Assembly: GCA_039029735.1 (NCBI GenBank)
Contig: JBCCFL010000011.1
Span: forward strand, 1-64,000
Source: CADEDH01 sp039029735
GTDB taxonomy: Bacteria > Actinomycetota > Acidimicrobiia > Acidimicrobiales > SZUA-35
DNA length: 64,000 nucleotides
Direction: 5' to 3'
The translations under genes were made by a program, and so were the position numbers. Numbering within the stretch: position 1 is the stretch's first letter; every line of letters starts with the position of its first letter. The notes under the pieces are model-generated. The model was given only the letters and a program-made list of their open reading frames with translations, was not told the origin of the DNA and did not search any database. Shown one piece after another: positions 1-7,935 of the stretch.

Positions 1-1436
1 CCCGGCCGTGGCTCGGGAATGGCGGCCATCTCAGCGAGCACGCTGGCGTTGGCCGCTTGCCACGACGCGCCGTTCCAGTCCTGGTCGGTGTCGCGGTCGC
101 GGATGCGGAGCAACACCGACGCCGGTGTCACGTCGTCGCTCACGCGGCCGCGGAAGGTGATGAGGCCGGGCACGAGATTGTCGCCGTCGGCCGCCGGGTG
201 GAAGATCAGCGTGTCGGGAGCGGTGTCGTCAACGGGGAGGAGGCGAACGGTCATGTGGGCCCGGCCCTGATTGCCGGCCTGGTCCACCACGCGGATACCC
301 ACGTTGTAGTGGGTGGAGCCGTCGGGGGGTGAGAACGAGTAGGCGACGACGGCGCCGTCGGAGGTCGCAGTGAACGCCTGGCGGAACTCCAGCCGATTGT
401 TCTGCCAGCTCTCCGATGCGTTGTTCCAGAACTGCTCTGTGACCATGTCGGAGATGCTGAGGTGGATCCGCTCGATGGTGCCATCGTCGTCGATGGCGAA
501 CTCGATCGGCAGTGTCGGGCCCACAACCACGCGTGGGCTGAGCCGTTCGATTCGCGGTCGCAGTCGGTCGACGAAGAATGGACGCTCGCTGCGGTGCTCG
601 TTGCCGCGGCGATCGATGCTGCGAACCACAGCCCGGTAGTGCTGGGAGCCGCCCACCTCGCGCCAGGTGGTCGAGAACGTGGCGGCTTGTGGGTTGGTGA
701 AGTCGAGCGCAAGATCCCGGAACCGCTCGTTCGAGGTCCAGGTGTTGGTCGCGAAGTCGAACCACTGGTTCGTCTCGTCGTCGCGAACGCCCACCTCGGC
801 GTCCTGGATGCCAGCGCTCGTGCCGGCGTCGGTCACCGTGCCGGCGATCGTGACCGGTGAGCGCCGGTTCGACCCGGATCCCGGCACCCAGATGGCCACC
901 CGGGGGTCGGTCTCATCGACGAGGACGCCGATCGTGTCGGTGACGGTGTGGCGGGTGAACGTGGGGTTGCGCTCGCGACGCTGCCACAGATAGCCGAAGC
1001 TCATCCGGAGCTGGAGCGGTGAGCCGATCACCGTTCCGCCGAGTGTCGGCGGAACGAGCGCGCTCCTCGGCACTCGGATCCGGAACTCACCCTCCTCGAC
1101 GAACTCTTCGGGAGCGAAGGTGAGTGCACTTCGGGCATCGCGTTGGGTGGTCGGTGTCATGAGCCGCCATGGGTCACTGCTGCTGGCTCGGGCCTCGGCC
1201 GTGCCGTTGGCATGACTGCGGAACGAGAACACCGATCCGGCGACCAGGATCGTCTGCCCGAGGTGCCAGGTGATGTTGTCGAACGCCGGGAACCGGTGGG
1301 TGGGTGGTACCTGGAAGCCCGGCGCCGGAATGATCGGCTCGACCGTGGATTCCCACGTGCCTCGTATCTCGATCTCGTCGCTGTCGAAGCTCGCCGTGAT
1401 CGATGTGATCTCAGCGTCGTCAACGGTGATGGTCAT
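1..1436 (-). CDS. Partial modular beta-sandwich (Ig-like) repeat protein
   Basis: The reading frame starts at an ATG at 1436, preceded by an AGAGG-like ribosome site, and stays open to the left edge, so at least 478 N-terminal residues are visible and the C-terminus is missing. It is rich in Thr, Asp, Val and aromatic residues. Segments such as 'TIAGTVTDAGTSAGIQDAEV' and 'LITFRGRVSDDVTPASVLL' look like repeated Ig or cadherin-like sandwich modules with 'DTxxPxV' linkers. Two Trp-containing 'D..T..W' strands ('TNQWFDFATNTW', 'DTDQDWNGASWQ') recur. There is no obvious N-terminal signal peptide or membrane segment, which is odd for a protein of this kind; it may be exported another way or be cytosolic. 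The repeat reading is by eye, and the function is unknown. Confidence 0.7.
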   Translation of the reverse strand, partial: MTITVDDAEITSITASFDSDEIEIRGTWESTVEPIIPAPGFQVPPTHRFPAFDNITWHLGQTILVAGSVFSFRSHANGTAEARASSSDPWRLMTPTTQRDARSALTFAPEEFVEEGEFRIRVPRSALVPPTLGGTVIGSPLQLRMSFGYLWQRRERNPTFTRHTVTDTIGVLVDETDPRVAIWVPGSGSNRRSPVTIAGTVTDAGTSAGIQDAEVGVRDDETNQWFDFATNTWTSNERFRDLALDFTNPQAATFSTTWREVGGSQHYRAVVRSIDRRGNEHRSERPFFVDRLRPRIERLSPRVVVGPTLPIEFAIDDDGTIERIHLSISDMVTEQFWNNASESWQNNRLEFRQAFTATSDGAVVAYSFSPPDGSTHYNVGIRVVDQAGNQGRAHMTVRLLPVDDTAPDTLIFHPAADGDNLVPGLITFRGRVSDDVTPASVLLRIRDRDTDQDWNGASWQAANASVLAEMAAIPEPRP

Positions 1437-1610
1437 GGTGGCCGCCTCTCGCGAGGCGTCGGCGTCTGCGGCCGACGCGGTGTCTCACTTTTCCAGCAGA
1501 CGCACCACTGCGGGTGCAGATACGTCGCATTGAACATCGAGACACGGACATTGGTCACGCGGTGCGGACCAGTACACACTGGGCAGGTCGCCGATCGGGA
1601 GCCGAACACG

Positions 1611-2153
1611 ATGTCGCAGAACGAAACGCTGATGCTCGACGTGGTGCCAGTGGCGAAGACACCGTCGGGTGGGTGGTCCACATGGCCGGCCCCGTTCCTT
1701 GCGGGATGCGCCGAGCCGCCGGTTGCGGGCGCGCCGAACCTCGACGGCTACTGGCAGACCGTCGAGGTGGTGGTCGGCGGCGTGGCCGTGGCTGGGCATC
1801 GTGCGCTCGGGCACGTGCAGCGCATCGAGCAGTACGGCGATCGGGTGATCGTGACCGGTGGCGGCATCGTGCACGACATGCGCTGCGACGGCACCATCGA
1901 GCGCGGCGTTCACGACGTGGCCGAGTTCGACAAGGTGACGGAGATCCGTGTGGTGGCCAGCTACGAGAACGGTGTGCATGTGCTGCGACCCCAGGGGATG
2001 GACATCGAGGTCCGTCGTTGGCGAGACGGTGCTCGACTGGTGTGGGACTACCTCGGGTTCACGGCGAAGCTGGAGTGGATGGCCCCGTCGTCCGCCCCAC
2101 CCGCCGACGTTGGCGACGTGTCTGACGTGGCCTCGCTCGGCCTCGCCCGCTGA
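1611..2153 (+). CDS. Hypothetical protein, 180 aa
   Basis: The frame runs from an ATG at 1611, nine bases after a GGGAG ribosome site. An upstream in-frame extension to 1143 exists but overlaps the opposite-strand gene and has poor coding character. The protein is soluble and rich in short beta strands ('VEVVVGGVAVAGHRALGHVQ', 'DRVIVTGGGIVHDMRCDG'), suggesting a small beta-barrel such as a lipocalin-like fold, but no family is recognised. Its stop codon abuts the stop of the convergent VOC gene with no intervening base (shared TGATCA). Function unknown. Confidence 0.7.
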   Translation: MSQNETLMLDVVPVAKTPSGGWSTWPAPFLAGCAEPPVAGAPNLDGYWQTVEVVVGGVAVAGHRALGHVQRIEQYGDRVIVTGGGIVHDMRCDGTIERGVHDVAEFDKVTEIRVVASYENGVHVLRPQGMDIEVRRWRDGARLVWDYLGFTAKLEWMAPSSAPPADVGDVSDVASLGLAR

Positions 2154-2621
2154 TCAGTCGTCGGTGGGAAGTCGTTCTGCGAAGTCGTCATCGGAGAGCG
2201 TCTCGATCCGGGTGGCGAAGCTCCACTCGTGGCCGAAGGGGTCGACCACGGCCGCGTAGCGGTCACCCCAGAACATGTCGGTTGGGGGGAAGCGAACCGT
2301 GGCCCCGGCTTCGACTGCGCGCTCGACCGCGGCGTCGGTGTCGGGCACGAACCGGTGCAGGGCCGACGGGGTGTCCCCCAGTGCATGCGGTGACCGGCTC
2401 TGGCCCCCGTTCGCGTCGGGTATGTCCTCCATCAACCACACCGGCTGGCGCCCGATGCGGAGTTGCGCGTTGAGGAGACGCCCATCGGGCAGTGCGGCTC
2501 GGCTGATCTCTTCGGCACCGAAGGCTTGGTGGTAGAAGTCGATCGCCGCCGCGGCCCCCTCCACCACCAGATGGGGAATCACGAACCCGTCGAACTCCTC
2601 CGGCACCCCCTCGTCGGCCAT
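2154..2621 (-). CDS. VOC-fold (glyoxalase/PhnB-like) protein
   Basis: This 155-residue protein has the layout of single-subunit PhnB-like members of the vicinal oxygen chelate superfamily. An N-terminal strand and helix ('HLVVEGAAAAIDFYHQAFGA', about residues 17-36) is followed by a central 'RIGRQPVWLMED' strand, a second half with 'RFVPDTDAAVERAVEAGATV' and the typical end 'GDRYAAVVDPFGHEWSFATR' (about 121-140). Such proteins often form dimers; many have unknown substrates or act in resistance or lyase reactions. The Glu and His of 'DPFGHEWSFA' fit a metal site, but the full ligand set was not verified. It stands alone and is convergent with the upstream unknown gene. The family call is firm; the substrate is unknown. 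Confidence 0.85.
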   Translation of the reverse strand: MADEGVPEEFDGFVIPHLVVEGAAAAIDFYHQAFGAEEISRAALPDGRLLNAQLRIGRQPVWLMEDIPDANGGQSRSPHALGDTPSALHRFVPDTDAAVERAVEAGATVRFPPTDMFWGDRYAAVVDPFGHEWSFATRIETLSDDDFAERLPTDD

Positions 2622-2725
2622 GCGCCAACGCTAGCGCGGCCGCTCGGCCGGAATCGGAGGCCCTGCGATCTTGACTGTCACAGCTCCTGCGTACGGTGAT
2701 CGAACCGGCAGCCCGAGGAGGCGAC

Positions 2726-3142
2726 ATGCACGACCGATACGACGTGATGGTGGCCATCCAGGCCGCCTGGTCGTCGGCCACCACCGAATCACCCGACGCG
2801 TGGTCGGCGTCGAATCCGGCCAAGGGCCAGTGCGACGTGTCGTCGCTCGTGGCGATGGAGCACCTCGGGGGCGACATCGTCCAGGGCGAGGTTCACCTGA
2901 ACGGCGACTTTCAGGAGTACCACTACTGGAACCGCATCAACGGGGTCGACCTCGATCTCACGCGCTCCCAGTTCAGGCGGGGTGAGGTGATCACCGAAAC
3001 GGGGGTGCTCGCCGGCGAAACGGTGTTGCGGCGCCAAGGCCAGATGCGAGCCGAGCTCCGGGATCGCCTGACGCTGTTCCGGGAGTCGGTCGCTGAGCAC
3101 CTGGCCACCATGGCTCCCGCGTTCGTGCCGCTGGCGGCCTAG
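2726..3142 (+). CDS. YunG-like family protein
   Basis: Start at ATG 2726 is chosen because a perfect AGGAGG lies five bases upstream; a longer frame begins at 2696 without such a site. The 138-residue protein resembles the small YunG family: a Trp-Ser helix ('AIQAAWSSATTESPDAWSAS'), then 'NPAKGQCDVSSLVAMEHLGG' with the conserved NPxxGQC, a 'HYWNRINGVDLDLT' segment and 'SQF'. The GQC Cys, the HYWN His and the following Asp could form a thiol-peptidase-like triad by analogy with papain-like folds; that is inference. The family has no well-defined biochemical role. It is an isolated gene, convergent with the dioxygenase gene eleven bases downstream. Confidence 0.75.
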   Translation: MHDRYDVMVAIQAAWSSATTESPDAWSASNPAKGQCDVSSLVAMEHLGGDIVQGEVHLNGDFQEYHYWNRINGVDLDLTRSQFRRGEVITETGVLAGETVLRRQGQMRAELRDRLTLFRESVAEHLATMAPAFVPLAA

Positions 3143-3153
3143 CGAAGGTTCGC

Positions 3154-4335
3154 TCAGCCCCCACCGATGCGCTGATAGATCTCGGCGTCGGTGGTGGGCA
3201 TGGCGGCGAACTGTGCGTCCCGGAATCGCTCGCGCTCCGAGCGCTTCGGATGGCTGAAGCCCTCACCCACGATCTGCTCACCCGGACTGCCAACGATGTA
3301 GCGGCTCATTCGCTGGGCCTGAGGGCTGAGGGTGCTCCACCGCTCGTAGCTCATCGACCGGATGAGCGCCTCGCTGCGGAACCAGGGGGCCATGAACTCG
3401 ACGTTGGGCATGGCTCGCACCTGGTGGGACAGGTTCGGAGTGCCGCCATGCCAGCAGCGGGCGTCTCGGATGATCGCCGATCCGGCCGGGAGGGGGCACA
3501 CGGTGGACAGGCGCATCCATTCGGGTTCATCCGCCAGCCGTGGGATTGGTGCCCGCGATCGATGAGAACCAGGTATCTGACGAATGGGTCCGTTCTCTGG
3601 CGTGAGATCCACGAGCGGGAAGTTGATGTGCACCACAGGCACGGGAAGGTCGCGCATGCTCACGCCACCGATCGGGTCGTGGAGTTCGGTCCACACGTTG
3701 TCGGAATGCAGGCCCTGATACTCGATGGCGCCGGGCAGGGCGAGGTCACCACCCGAGCCATACACGACGTAGTCGGCTGAGCCGAAGATCGACGTGAGGA
3801 TCGGTGTGGTGGTCGGCAGGTCGATCAGTTGGCACCACTCCGGCCGATGGAACATGTGGCGCGAGGCCGAGGTGCCGCCGAACGAGTAGCGGTGGGGGAG
3901 GCCCCCGGCTCCACCCCCGACGGCGCCGTGCGGATCGGCGTCGGTGAGGGTGGTGATCACCTCGTCGGCCGCCGAGCGGAGGGCGGCGAGCTGATCGGGC
4001 GCGAGCGCATCGGCCACTGCAACGAACCCGTCTCGGTGGAACAGCGTTGTGACCCGCTCCACGTCACCCGGCTCCACCACCTCGAGGCCAGGGATCCCGT
4101 TCTGCTCCCGAAGCCGATCCCGCAGGGCGGTCACGTCGGGGTCGTCGTAGGCCCGTGTCCACGTCGCGCACCGGGGGTCGCCCGTGATCAGATTTCGATG
4201 CTCCGGTGTGGTCTCGATCTCGATTTCGCCGACTGGCGTTGCGAGCCCGAGTGGGTTGTCGTTCGACTCGTCGGGAGGCGCGGCCGCCCGGGCGGCATGG
4301 CCATTGGGCGGCACCGCCGCGTTCCATCCGACCAT
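3154..4335 (-). CDS. Phytanoyl-CoA dioxygenase (PhyH) family Fe(II)/2-oxoglutarate oxygenase
   Basis: The 393-residue protein starts at ATG 4335 behind a strong GGGGAGG site. The PhyH double-stranded beta-helix follows a leader of about 90 residues. The iron triad is visible as His210-x-Asp212 ('GLHSDN') and distal His296 ('RCWHGGTPN'), and a nearby Arg ('SHQVRAMPN', about 307) is suitable for binding 2-oxoglutarate. 'FHRDGFVAVADALAPDQLAA' (about 100-119) is the usual N-terminal entry helix. These enzymes hydroxylate small molecules in the cytoplasm using O2 and 2-oxoglutarate; the substrate cannot be read from sequence. It is a single gene followed, 42 bases further upstream on the same strand, by a small membrane protein gene. 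Confidence 0.85.
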   Translation of the reverse strand: MVGWNAAVPPNGHAARAAAPPDESNDNPLGLATPVGEIEIETTPEHRNLITGDPRCATWTRAYDDPDVTALRDRLREQNGIPGLEVVEPGDVERVTTLFHRDGFVAVADALAPDQLAALRSAADEVITTLTDADPHGAVGGGAGGLPHRYSFGGTSASRHMFHRPEWCQLIDLPTTTPILTSIFGSADYVVYGSGGDLALPGAIEYQGLHSDNVWTELHDPIGGVSMRDLPVPVVHINFPLVDLTPENGPIRQIPGSHRSRAPIPRLADEPEWMRLSTVCPLPAGSAIIRDARCWHGGTPNLSHQVRAMPNVEFMAPWFRSEALIRSMSYERWSTLSPQAQRMSRYIVGSPGEQIVGEGFSHPKRSERERFRDAQFAAMPTTDAEIYQRIGGG

Positions 4336-4377
4336 TCCCGACCTCCCCGTTTGGCGTACTCGACGAGGTTGCCAACC

Positions 4378-4704
4378 CTAGTAACGGGGCGACGCCGGGA
4401 TCGAGCGTGGAGCGGGTGCGGTGATGCCCCGGCGGCTCGGTCGGACCACCGGCCAGACGAGCGCCGCAAGAAGCACAGCGGCGATCACGACGGCGAGCCA
4501 GTCGATCACGAGCGAACGGGCTGACACCGTCAACCATGCTGCGCCGGCCACGCCGAGCACGATCACCCCTGCGCCGGCCAGACGGGTGCGCAGCATGATC
4601 AACAGCACGAGCTGGCCACCGCGCACGATGCGGAGGCCTGGACTGGCTACGTTCGTGAGCGCGGGTGCGTGTTTGGCCGCTGCGGTGGCGAACTGGTCGG
4701 TCAT
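4378..4704 (-). CDS. Small membrane protein, 108 aa
   Basis: The protein has two probable transmembrane helices, around residues 42-60 ('AGAGVIVLGVAGAAWLTVSA') and 66-88 ('VIDWLAVVIAAVLLAALVWP'). The C-terminal tail is basic and Pro/Ser-rich, and the N-terminal third is polar. A TGAGGT ribosome site precedes the ATG, and the gene begins seven bases after the stop of the monooxygenase-like gene, so the two are probably co-transcribed. No family is recognised and no function can be assigned. Confidence 0.55.
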   Translation of the reverse strand: MTDQFATAAAKHAPALTNVASPGLRIVRGGQLVLLIMLRTRLAGAGVIVLGVAGAAWLTVSARSLVIDWLAVVIAAVLLAALVWPVVRPSRRGITAPAPRSIPASPRY

Positions 4705-4711
4705 GGCGACC

Positions 4712-5080
4712 TCAGCGGTCGAAGCCGGCGGCGTGGGTGCTGAACTCGGCGCCCAGCTGCATCTGCTCGGTGGCCTGCTTCATCTCATTGGGCACGTCGC
4801 CCAGGAAGAAGAAGGGGCCGGGCGTGGCCACGGCCAGCAGGTCGGGGAAGTGGCCGGCGGCGGTGGTGGACAGGTGGAAGCCGACGGCGTTGGCGTCGGT
4901 GAACTCGTCCCGCACGTAGAGGGCGTTCTCGGCCTCCGACACGTAGACGTGCACAGTCTCGGCCCCCGGCTCGTTCTGTTCCATGGCGTCGGTGACCGAC
5001 TTGTAGATGTTGGTCAGCTCCTCGAGCTTCCCGGGCTGGGCAGTCCACTTGTAGACGACGGTGACATGTTCGGCGTTCAT
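4712..5080 (-). CDS. Antibiotic biosynthesis monooxygenase (ABM)-fold protein
   Basis: This 122-residue single-domain protein opens with a beta strand ('HVTVVYKWTAQPGKLEELTN') and helix typical of dimeric alpha-beta barrel ABM-like proteins, followed by strands 'AETVHVYVSEAENALYVRDE' and a helix before 'HFPDLLAVATPGPFFFLGDV'. Such proteins include cofactor-free monooxygenases and heme-degrading enzymes, but many have unknown substrates. The start ATG at 5080 follows a GAAGGAG site. It is divergent from a TetR-family gene, with two candidate operator sequences between them, so repression by that regulator and induction by a small aromatic ligand is likely (inference). Confidence 0.75.
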   Translation of the reverse strand: MNAEHVTVVYKWTAQPGKLEELTNIYKSVTDAMEQNEPGAETVHVYVSEAENALYVRDEFTDANAVGFHLSTTAAGHFPDLLAVATPGPFFFLGDVPNEMKQATEQMQLGAEFSTHAAGFDR

Positions 5081-5100
5081 CGGTATGGTCTCCTTCAGGG

Positions 5101-5142
5101 GTAAACGTTTGCTTACTTGTCGAACAGTAAATGTGCGTTTAC
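5101..5142. promoter_or_regulatory. Candidate double TetR operator
   Basis: Two related 16-base elements, at 5101-5116 (GTAAACGTTTGCTTAC) and 5127-5142 (GTAAATGTGCGTTTAC), both begin GTAA and end TTAC, so each is an imperfect palindrome. They are offset by 26 bases and lie in the 96-base gap between the divergent ABM-like and TetR genes. This is the expected position and architecture for TetR-family autoregulation and control of the divergent gene. Binding is inferred from symmetry and location only. Confidence 0.65.
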
Positions 5143-5176
5143 CCTTATGTCAAGGGCCAATCCGAAGGAGTCCCCG

Positions 5177-5782
5177 ATGAGTGGAGCCAAGCGGTACGAC
5201 CGGACAGCGGTGTTGGAACTGGCGATGGACCTGTTCCACCGCCAGAGCTTCCACGCCACGACCGCCGCCGAGCTCACGGCCGAACTCGGCATAAACCCGA
5301 AGAGCATGTACGCCGAGTTCGGATCGAAGCAGGGCCTGTTCGAGGCCGCGCTCGACCACTACGACGCCACGAGCCTCACCGCTGTGCTCTCCGCTGTTGA
5401 GGCCGCCGACGCAGGCATCGACGCCATCCGCACCACCTTCGCCGGATTCGCTGCGGCGAGTGAGGACTGGGCGCAGGGGCGGGGGTGCCTGCTGTGCAAC
5501 ACCGCCATCGAGCGGGCGGTGCTGGAGCCCTCAGCCGGCGACCGTGTCGACGCCTACTTCGCCCGGCTCACCGCCGCGTTCCGCAACGCACTCGAAGGCG
5601 GGCAACGGCACGGTGAGTTCGACCCTGCGGCCAACATCGACGATCTCGCCTCGTTCTTCACGATGGCGCTCGTCGGTATCGCCACGATGGCGAAGGGCCG
5701 AGCCAACCCCGATGAGATCCACGCCGCCAACCGGGTGGCCATGTCGGTGCTCGACGCCCACCAACTGGCCAGCAGCGCCTGA
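5177..5782 (+). CDS. TetR/AcrR family transcriptional regulator
   Basis: Start at ATG 5177 follows an AAGGAG site; an upstream in-frame ATG would place the N-terminus inside the operator region and is less likely. The 201-residue protein has the standard helix-turn-helix at about residues 27-52 ('HATTAAELTAELGINPKSMY', then 'AEFGSKQGLFEAAL'), followed by an all-helical ligand-binding domain with the 'GCLLCNTAIE' segment seen in the TetR subgroup that controls reductases and monooxygenases. It most likely represses the divergent ABM-like operon and itself through the paired palindromes upstream. The ligand is unknown. Confidence 0.9.
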   Translation: MSGAKRYDRTAVLELAMDLFHRQSFHATTAAELTAELGINPKSMYAEFGSKQGLFEAALDHYDATSLTAVLSAVEAADAGIDAIRTTFAGFAAASEDWAQGRGCLLCNTAIERAVLEPSAGDRVDAYFARLTAAFRNALEGGQRHGEFDPAANIDDLASFFTMALVGIATMAKGRANPDEIHAANRVAMSVLDAHQLASSA

Positions 5783-5786
5783 TCGT

Positions 5787-5802
5787 GGGTGCCTGAGCAC
5801 CC
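5787..5802. terminator. Bidirectional hairpin between convergent genes
   Basis: A perfect six-base-pair stem GGGTGC / GCACCC with a CTGA loop sits in the 26-base gap between the tetR stop and the cobA stop. It could terminate both transcripts. There is no T tract on either side, so termination strength is uncertain. Confidence 0.45.
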
Positions 5803-5808
5803 GATGCG

Positions 5809-6549
5809 TCACGGCCCGGACTCGGCCGCCAGACCAGCGAACCAGCTCACATCCACCCCCGCCACGGTGCCGATCACGAGCACCGACGGGGTGGGCACAG
5901 GCTCGATGCCCAGGTCGTGGAGGGGACCTCGCCAGATCTCCTGGTGTGGGTAGGTGCCCCAGTTCACCCACGCCGACGGTGTGGTCGGGGCGAGGCCGCC
6001 GCCCATCAGCCGTGCGGCGATCTTGGACGCCCGCCCCGCCCCCATCAGAACCACGACGGTGCCGCCGGTGCGGGCGATCGACTCCCAGTCAACGGTGCGT
6101 CCGCTCACCGGATCTTCGTGGCCGGTGACGATCGTGACCGACAACGCCTCATGGCGCAGTGTCACCGGAATCCCTGCGTACGCGGGCGCAGCGATGGCAG
6201 AGGTGATGCCAGGCACGATCTCGAACGGCACGCCTGCGGCGAGCAGGGCCGCCGCCTCCTCGCCGCCGCGGGCAAACACGCAGGGGTCGCCCCCCTTCAG
6301 GCGAACGACGCACTGACCGGCCTCTCCTCGAGCGACCAAGAGCGCGTTGATCTCGTCCTGGGTCATCGTCGGCTTGCGAGGCTCCTTCGCCGCGCTGATC
6401 AATTCACACCCGTCGGGCGCCAACGCCAGGATGTCCGGGCTGACCAGCCGGTCGTGCACCACAACGTCGGCCTGGCCCAACAACTGCGCACCCTTCACGG
6501 TGATCAGGCCCGGATCCCCAGGCCCCGCTCCAACCAGGTACACGGTCAC
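5809..6549 (-). CDS. cobA: Uroporphyrinogen-III C-methyltransferase (SUMT)
   Basis: This enzyme methylates uroporphyrinogen III at C2 and C7 using SAM to give precorrin-2, the entry point to cobalamin and siroheme. The 246-residue protein shows the family motifs 'VGAGPGDPGLIT' (6-17), 'VVHDRLVSPDI' (30-40), 'RLKGGDPCVFARGGEE' (83-98) and 'PGITSA'. It uses a GTG start that overlaps the upstream precorrin-2 dehydrogenase stop by four bases, so the two are translationally coupled. It is the last gene of the leftward cobalamin operon that begins at cobO. Assignment is firm. Confidence 0.96.
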   Translation of the reverse strand: MTVYLVGAGPGDPGLITVKGAQLLGQADVVVHDRLVSPDILALAPDGCELISAAKEPRKPTMTQDEINALLVARGEAGQCVVRLKGGDPCVFARGGEEAAALLAAGVPFEIVPGITSAIAAPAYAGIPVTLRHEALSVTIVTGHEDPVSGRTVDWESIARTGGTVVVLMGAGRASKIAARLMGGGLAPTTPSAWVNWGTYPHQEIWRGPLHDLGIEPVPTPSVLVIGTVAGVDVSWFAGLAAESGP

Positions 6550-7097
6550 GATCTGCCTCGCATCTCTGACAGCTTGGCCTCCGCCTCGGCCACCGACACC
6601 GGACGGTTCCGGGTGGCCCAGCGAACGAGCTCATCCCAGCGATCGCCCTCCTCATCGAGGATCCGGGTGAGCTCGGCTCGGGCGACGGCGGCGACGGCCG
6701 GGCTGGCACCGCCAGAATCGACGGCGATGGTCAGGCTCTCTCGTCGGGTGACCGCAGGCAGCCATACGTCACCCTCGTCGCTGCGGTCGGCCCGCAAGAC
6801 CAACGCCCCAACGGCGTTGGCTTCAGCGGCTGCTGCGGTGTTGACGGCCTGATCGTCGGTGGCGATCACCACGAGGTCGGCATCGGCGAGGTCACCATGC
6901 CGCCACGCCCGGCGGATCGGGGTGACGGCTGATGTGTCGTCGCCATCGAGGGCCGAGATTGCCGGATCGATGACGGTCACCTTGGCCCCAGCGGCGAGCA
7001 GCGCTGTCAGCTTGCGCCGGCCGCCGGCCCCGGCGCCCACCACCACACATCGACGCGTGGTCACGTCGAGCACGAGCGGAAGTCCCTGCCTGGTCAT
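6546..7097 (-). CDS. Precorrin-2 dehydrogenase (siroheme synthase N-terminal-like)
   Basis: This 183-residue protein starts at an ATG (7097) that overlaps the cobH stop. It has the CysG-N/Met8 NAD-binding motif 'VVVGAGAGGRRKLTALLAAG' (18-37), then 'ADLVVIATDDQAVNTAAAAE' and 'DSGGASPAVAAVARAELTRI', which match the dehydrogenase family. It would oxidise precorrin-2 to sirohydrochlorin with NAD+. In this operon it could serve siroheme production or supply sirohydrochlorin to the CbiX-type chelatase encoded in the divergent operon. A longer reading frame extends upstream through cobH but is a frame shadow. No methyltransferase domain is fused; that function is the separate cobA. Confidence 0.9.
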   Translation of the reverse strand: MTRQGLPLVLDVTTRRCVVVGAGAGGRRKLTALLAAGAKVTVIDPAISALDGDDTSAVTPIRRAWRHGDLADADLVVIATDDQAVNTAAAAEANAVGALVLRADRSDEGDVWLPAVTRRESLTIAVDSGGASPAVAAVARAELTRILDEEGDRWDELVRWATRNRPVSVAEAEAKLSEMRGRS

Positions 7098-7705
7098 CGA
7101 TGCCCCGATCCGCCGCGGCCCGCGGCAATGCGAACGATTGCATTCAACGCCCCGGCGGCGGCAGGGCTGCCACCACGCTCGCCGACGTTCGTCACGCTGA
7201 TCGGTGCCAACTCGCTCGCCCACAACGCCGCCTTGGACTCGGCTGCGCCCACGAAACCCACCGGGAGCCCGATCACGGCGGCGGGAGCCACCGCTCCCGC
7301 CGCGTGCAGGTCGATCAGCTCGAACAACGCGGTTGGTGCGTTCCCGCAGACGAACACGGCGCCGCCGGGATGCTCGCTGGCGGCCAGTCGGAACGCCGCG
7401 GCCGAGCGCGTGGAACCCTCGGGGGCCGTCGGGACCCTCGGGAGGTAGCACGTGGTGGGATAGCGCGTGATCCCGGCCGCCACCATGGCGGCGTCGACGA
7501 TCACCGGTGCGTCGGCGGCGATCGCCTCGATCAGCGCCGCGCCGGCCTGCTCCCCGATCCGTGCCGTTTGGGCGAACGACAGATCGGCGGTGGCGTGGAT
7601 CATCCGTTCGATCATCGCTCGCGCCGAGGGCTCGACCTCCGAGAGGTCGACTCGTTCGGCCAGGATCCGATAGCTCTCGACCTCGATGGGGTGGACGTCG
7701 GTCAC
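7094..7705 (-). CDS. cobH: Precorrin-8X methylmutase
   Basis: This enzyme moves the C11 methyl group to C12, converting (cobalt-)precorrin-8 to (cobalto)hydrogenobyrinate. The 203-residue protein begins at GTG 7705, overlapping the ferredoxin stop as GTGA. The conserved 'MIHATADLSF' (35-44), whose His is the catalytic base in this family, is visible. So are 'VIVDAAMVAAGI', a 'CGNAPTAL' segment and the substrate-binding 'GLPVGFVGAAESKAAL' near the C-terminus. It could equally be named cbiC, since the cluster mixes early and late cobalt insertion genes. Confidence 0.95.
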   Translation of the reverse strand: MTDVHPIEVESYRILAERVDLSEVEPSARAMIERMIHATADLSFAQTARIGEQAGAALIEAIAADAPVIVDAAMVAAGITRYPTTCYLPRVPTAPEGSTRSAAAFRLAASEHPGGAVFVCGNAPTALFELIDLHAAGAVAPAAVIGLPVGFVGAAESKAALWASELAPISVTNVGERGGSPAAAGALNAIVRIAAGRGGSGHR

Positions 7706-7935
7706 TGGCGCTCCAGCTCGGTGATGGCGTCGACTGGGCACACCTCGATACACGCACCACACGACGTGCAGCGGGCGTCGATGACGAGTGGACGCTTCGG
7801 GGCCCGGACGAGCGCATGAGGGGGGCAGGTCACGATGCAGTTGCCGCACGCCGTGCAGCGGTCGTCGATCCGCACGGTGCCGGCAGCGCCGGCGGTGGCG
7901 TGATGCGTACCGATCACATCAGGCGTCATAGCCAC
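7702..7935 (-). CDS. 2[4Fe-4S] ferredoxin
   Basis: The 77-residue protein has two CxxCxxCxxxCP cluster motifs: 'CTACGNCIVTCP' (Cys27, 30, 33, 37) and 'CTSCGACIEVCP' (Cys56, 59, 62, 66), typical of bacterial eight-iron ferredoxins. A GTG start at 7935 has an AAGGATGGTGA region upstream; an ATG at 7929 is the alternative. It overlaps the cbiG-cobJ gene by 17 bases and cobH by four, so it belongs to the cobalamin operon. A likely role is electron transfer during corrin ring contraction or reduction. Bacillus megaterium CbiH60 carries a fused Fe-S domain for the same step, which is a precedent rather than proof. Confidence 0.9.
   Translation of the reverse strand: MAMTPDVIGTHHATAGAAGTVRIDDRCTACGNCIVTCPPHALVRAPKRPLVIDARCTSCGACIEVCPVDAITELERQ

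Noticed and set aside
2151..2156. TGATCA formed by two abutting stop codons
   Set aside because: An amusing result of zero spacing between convergent genes; no functional meaning inferred.
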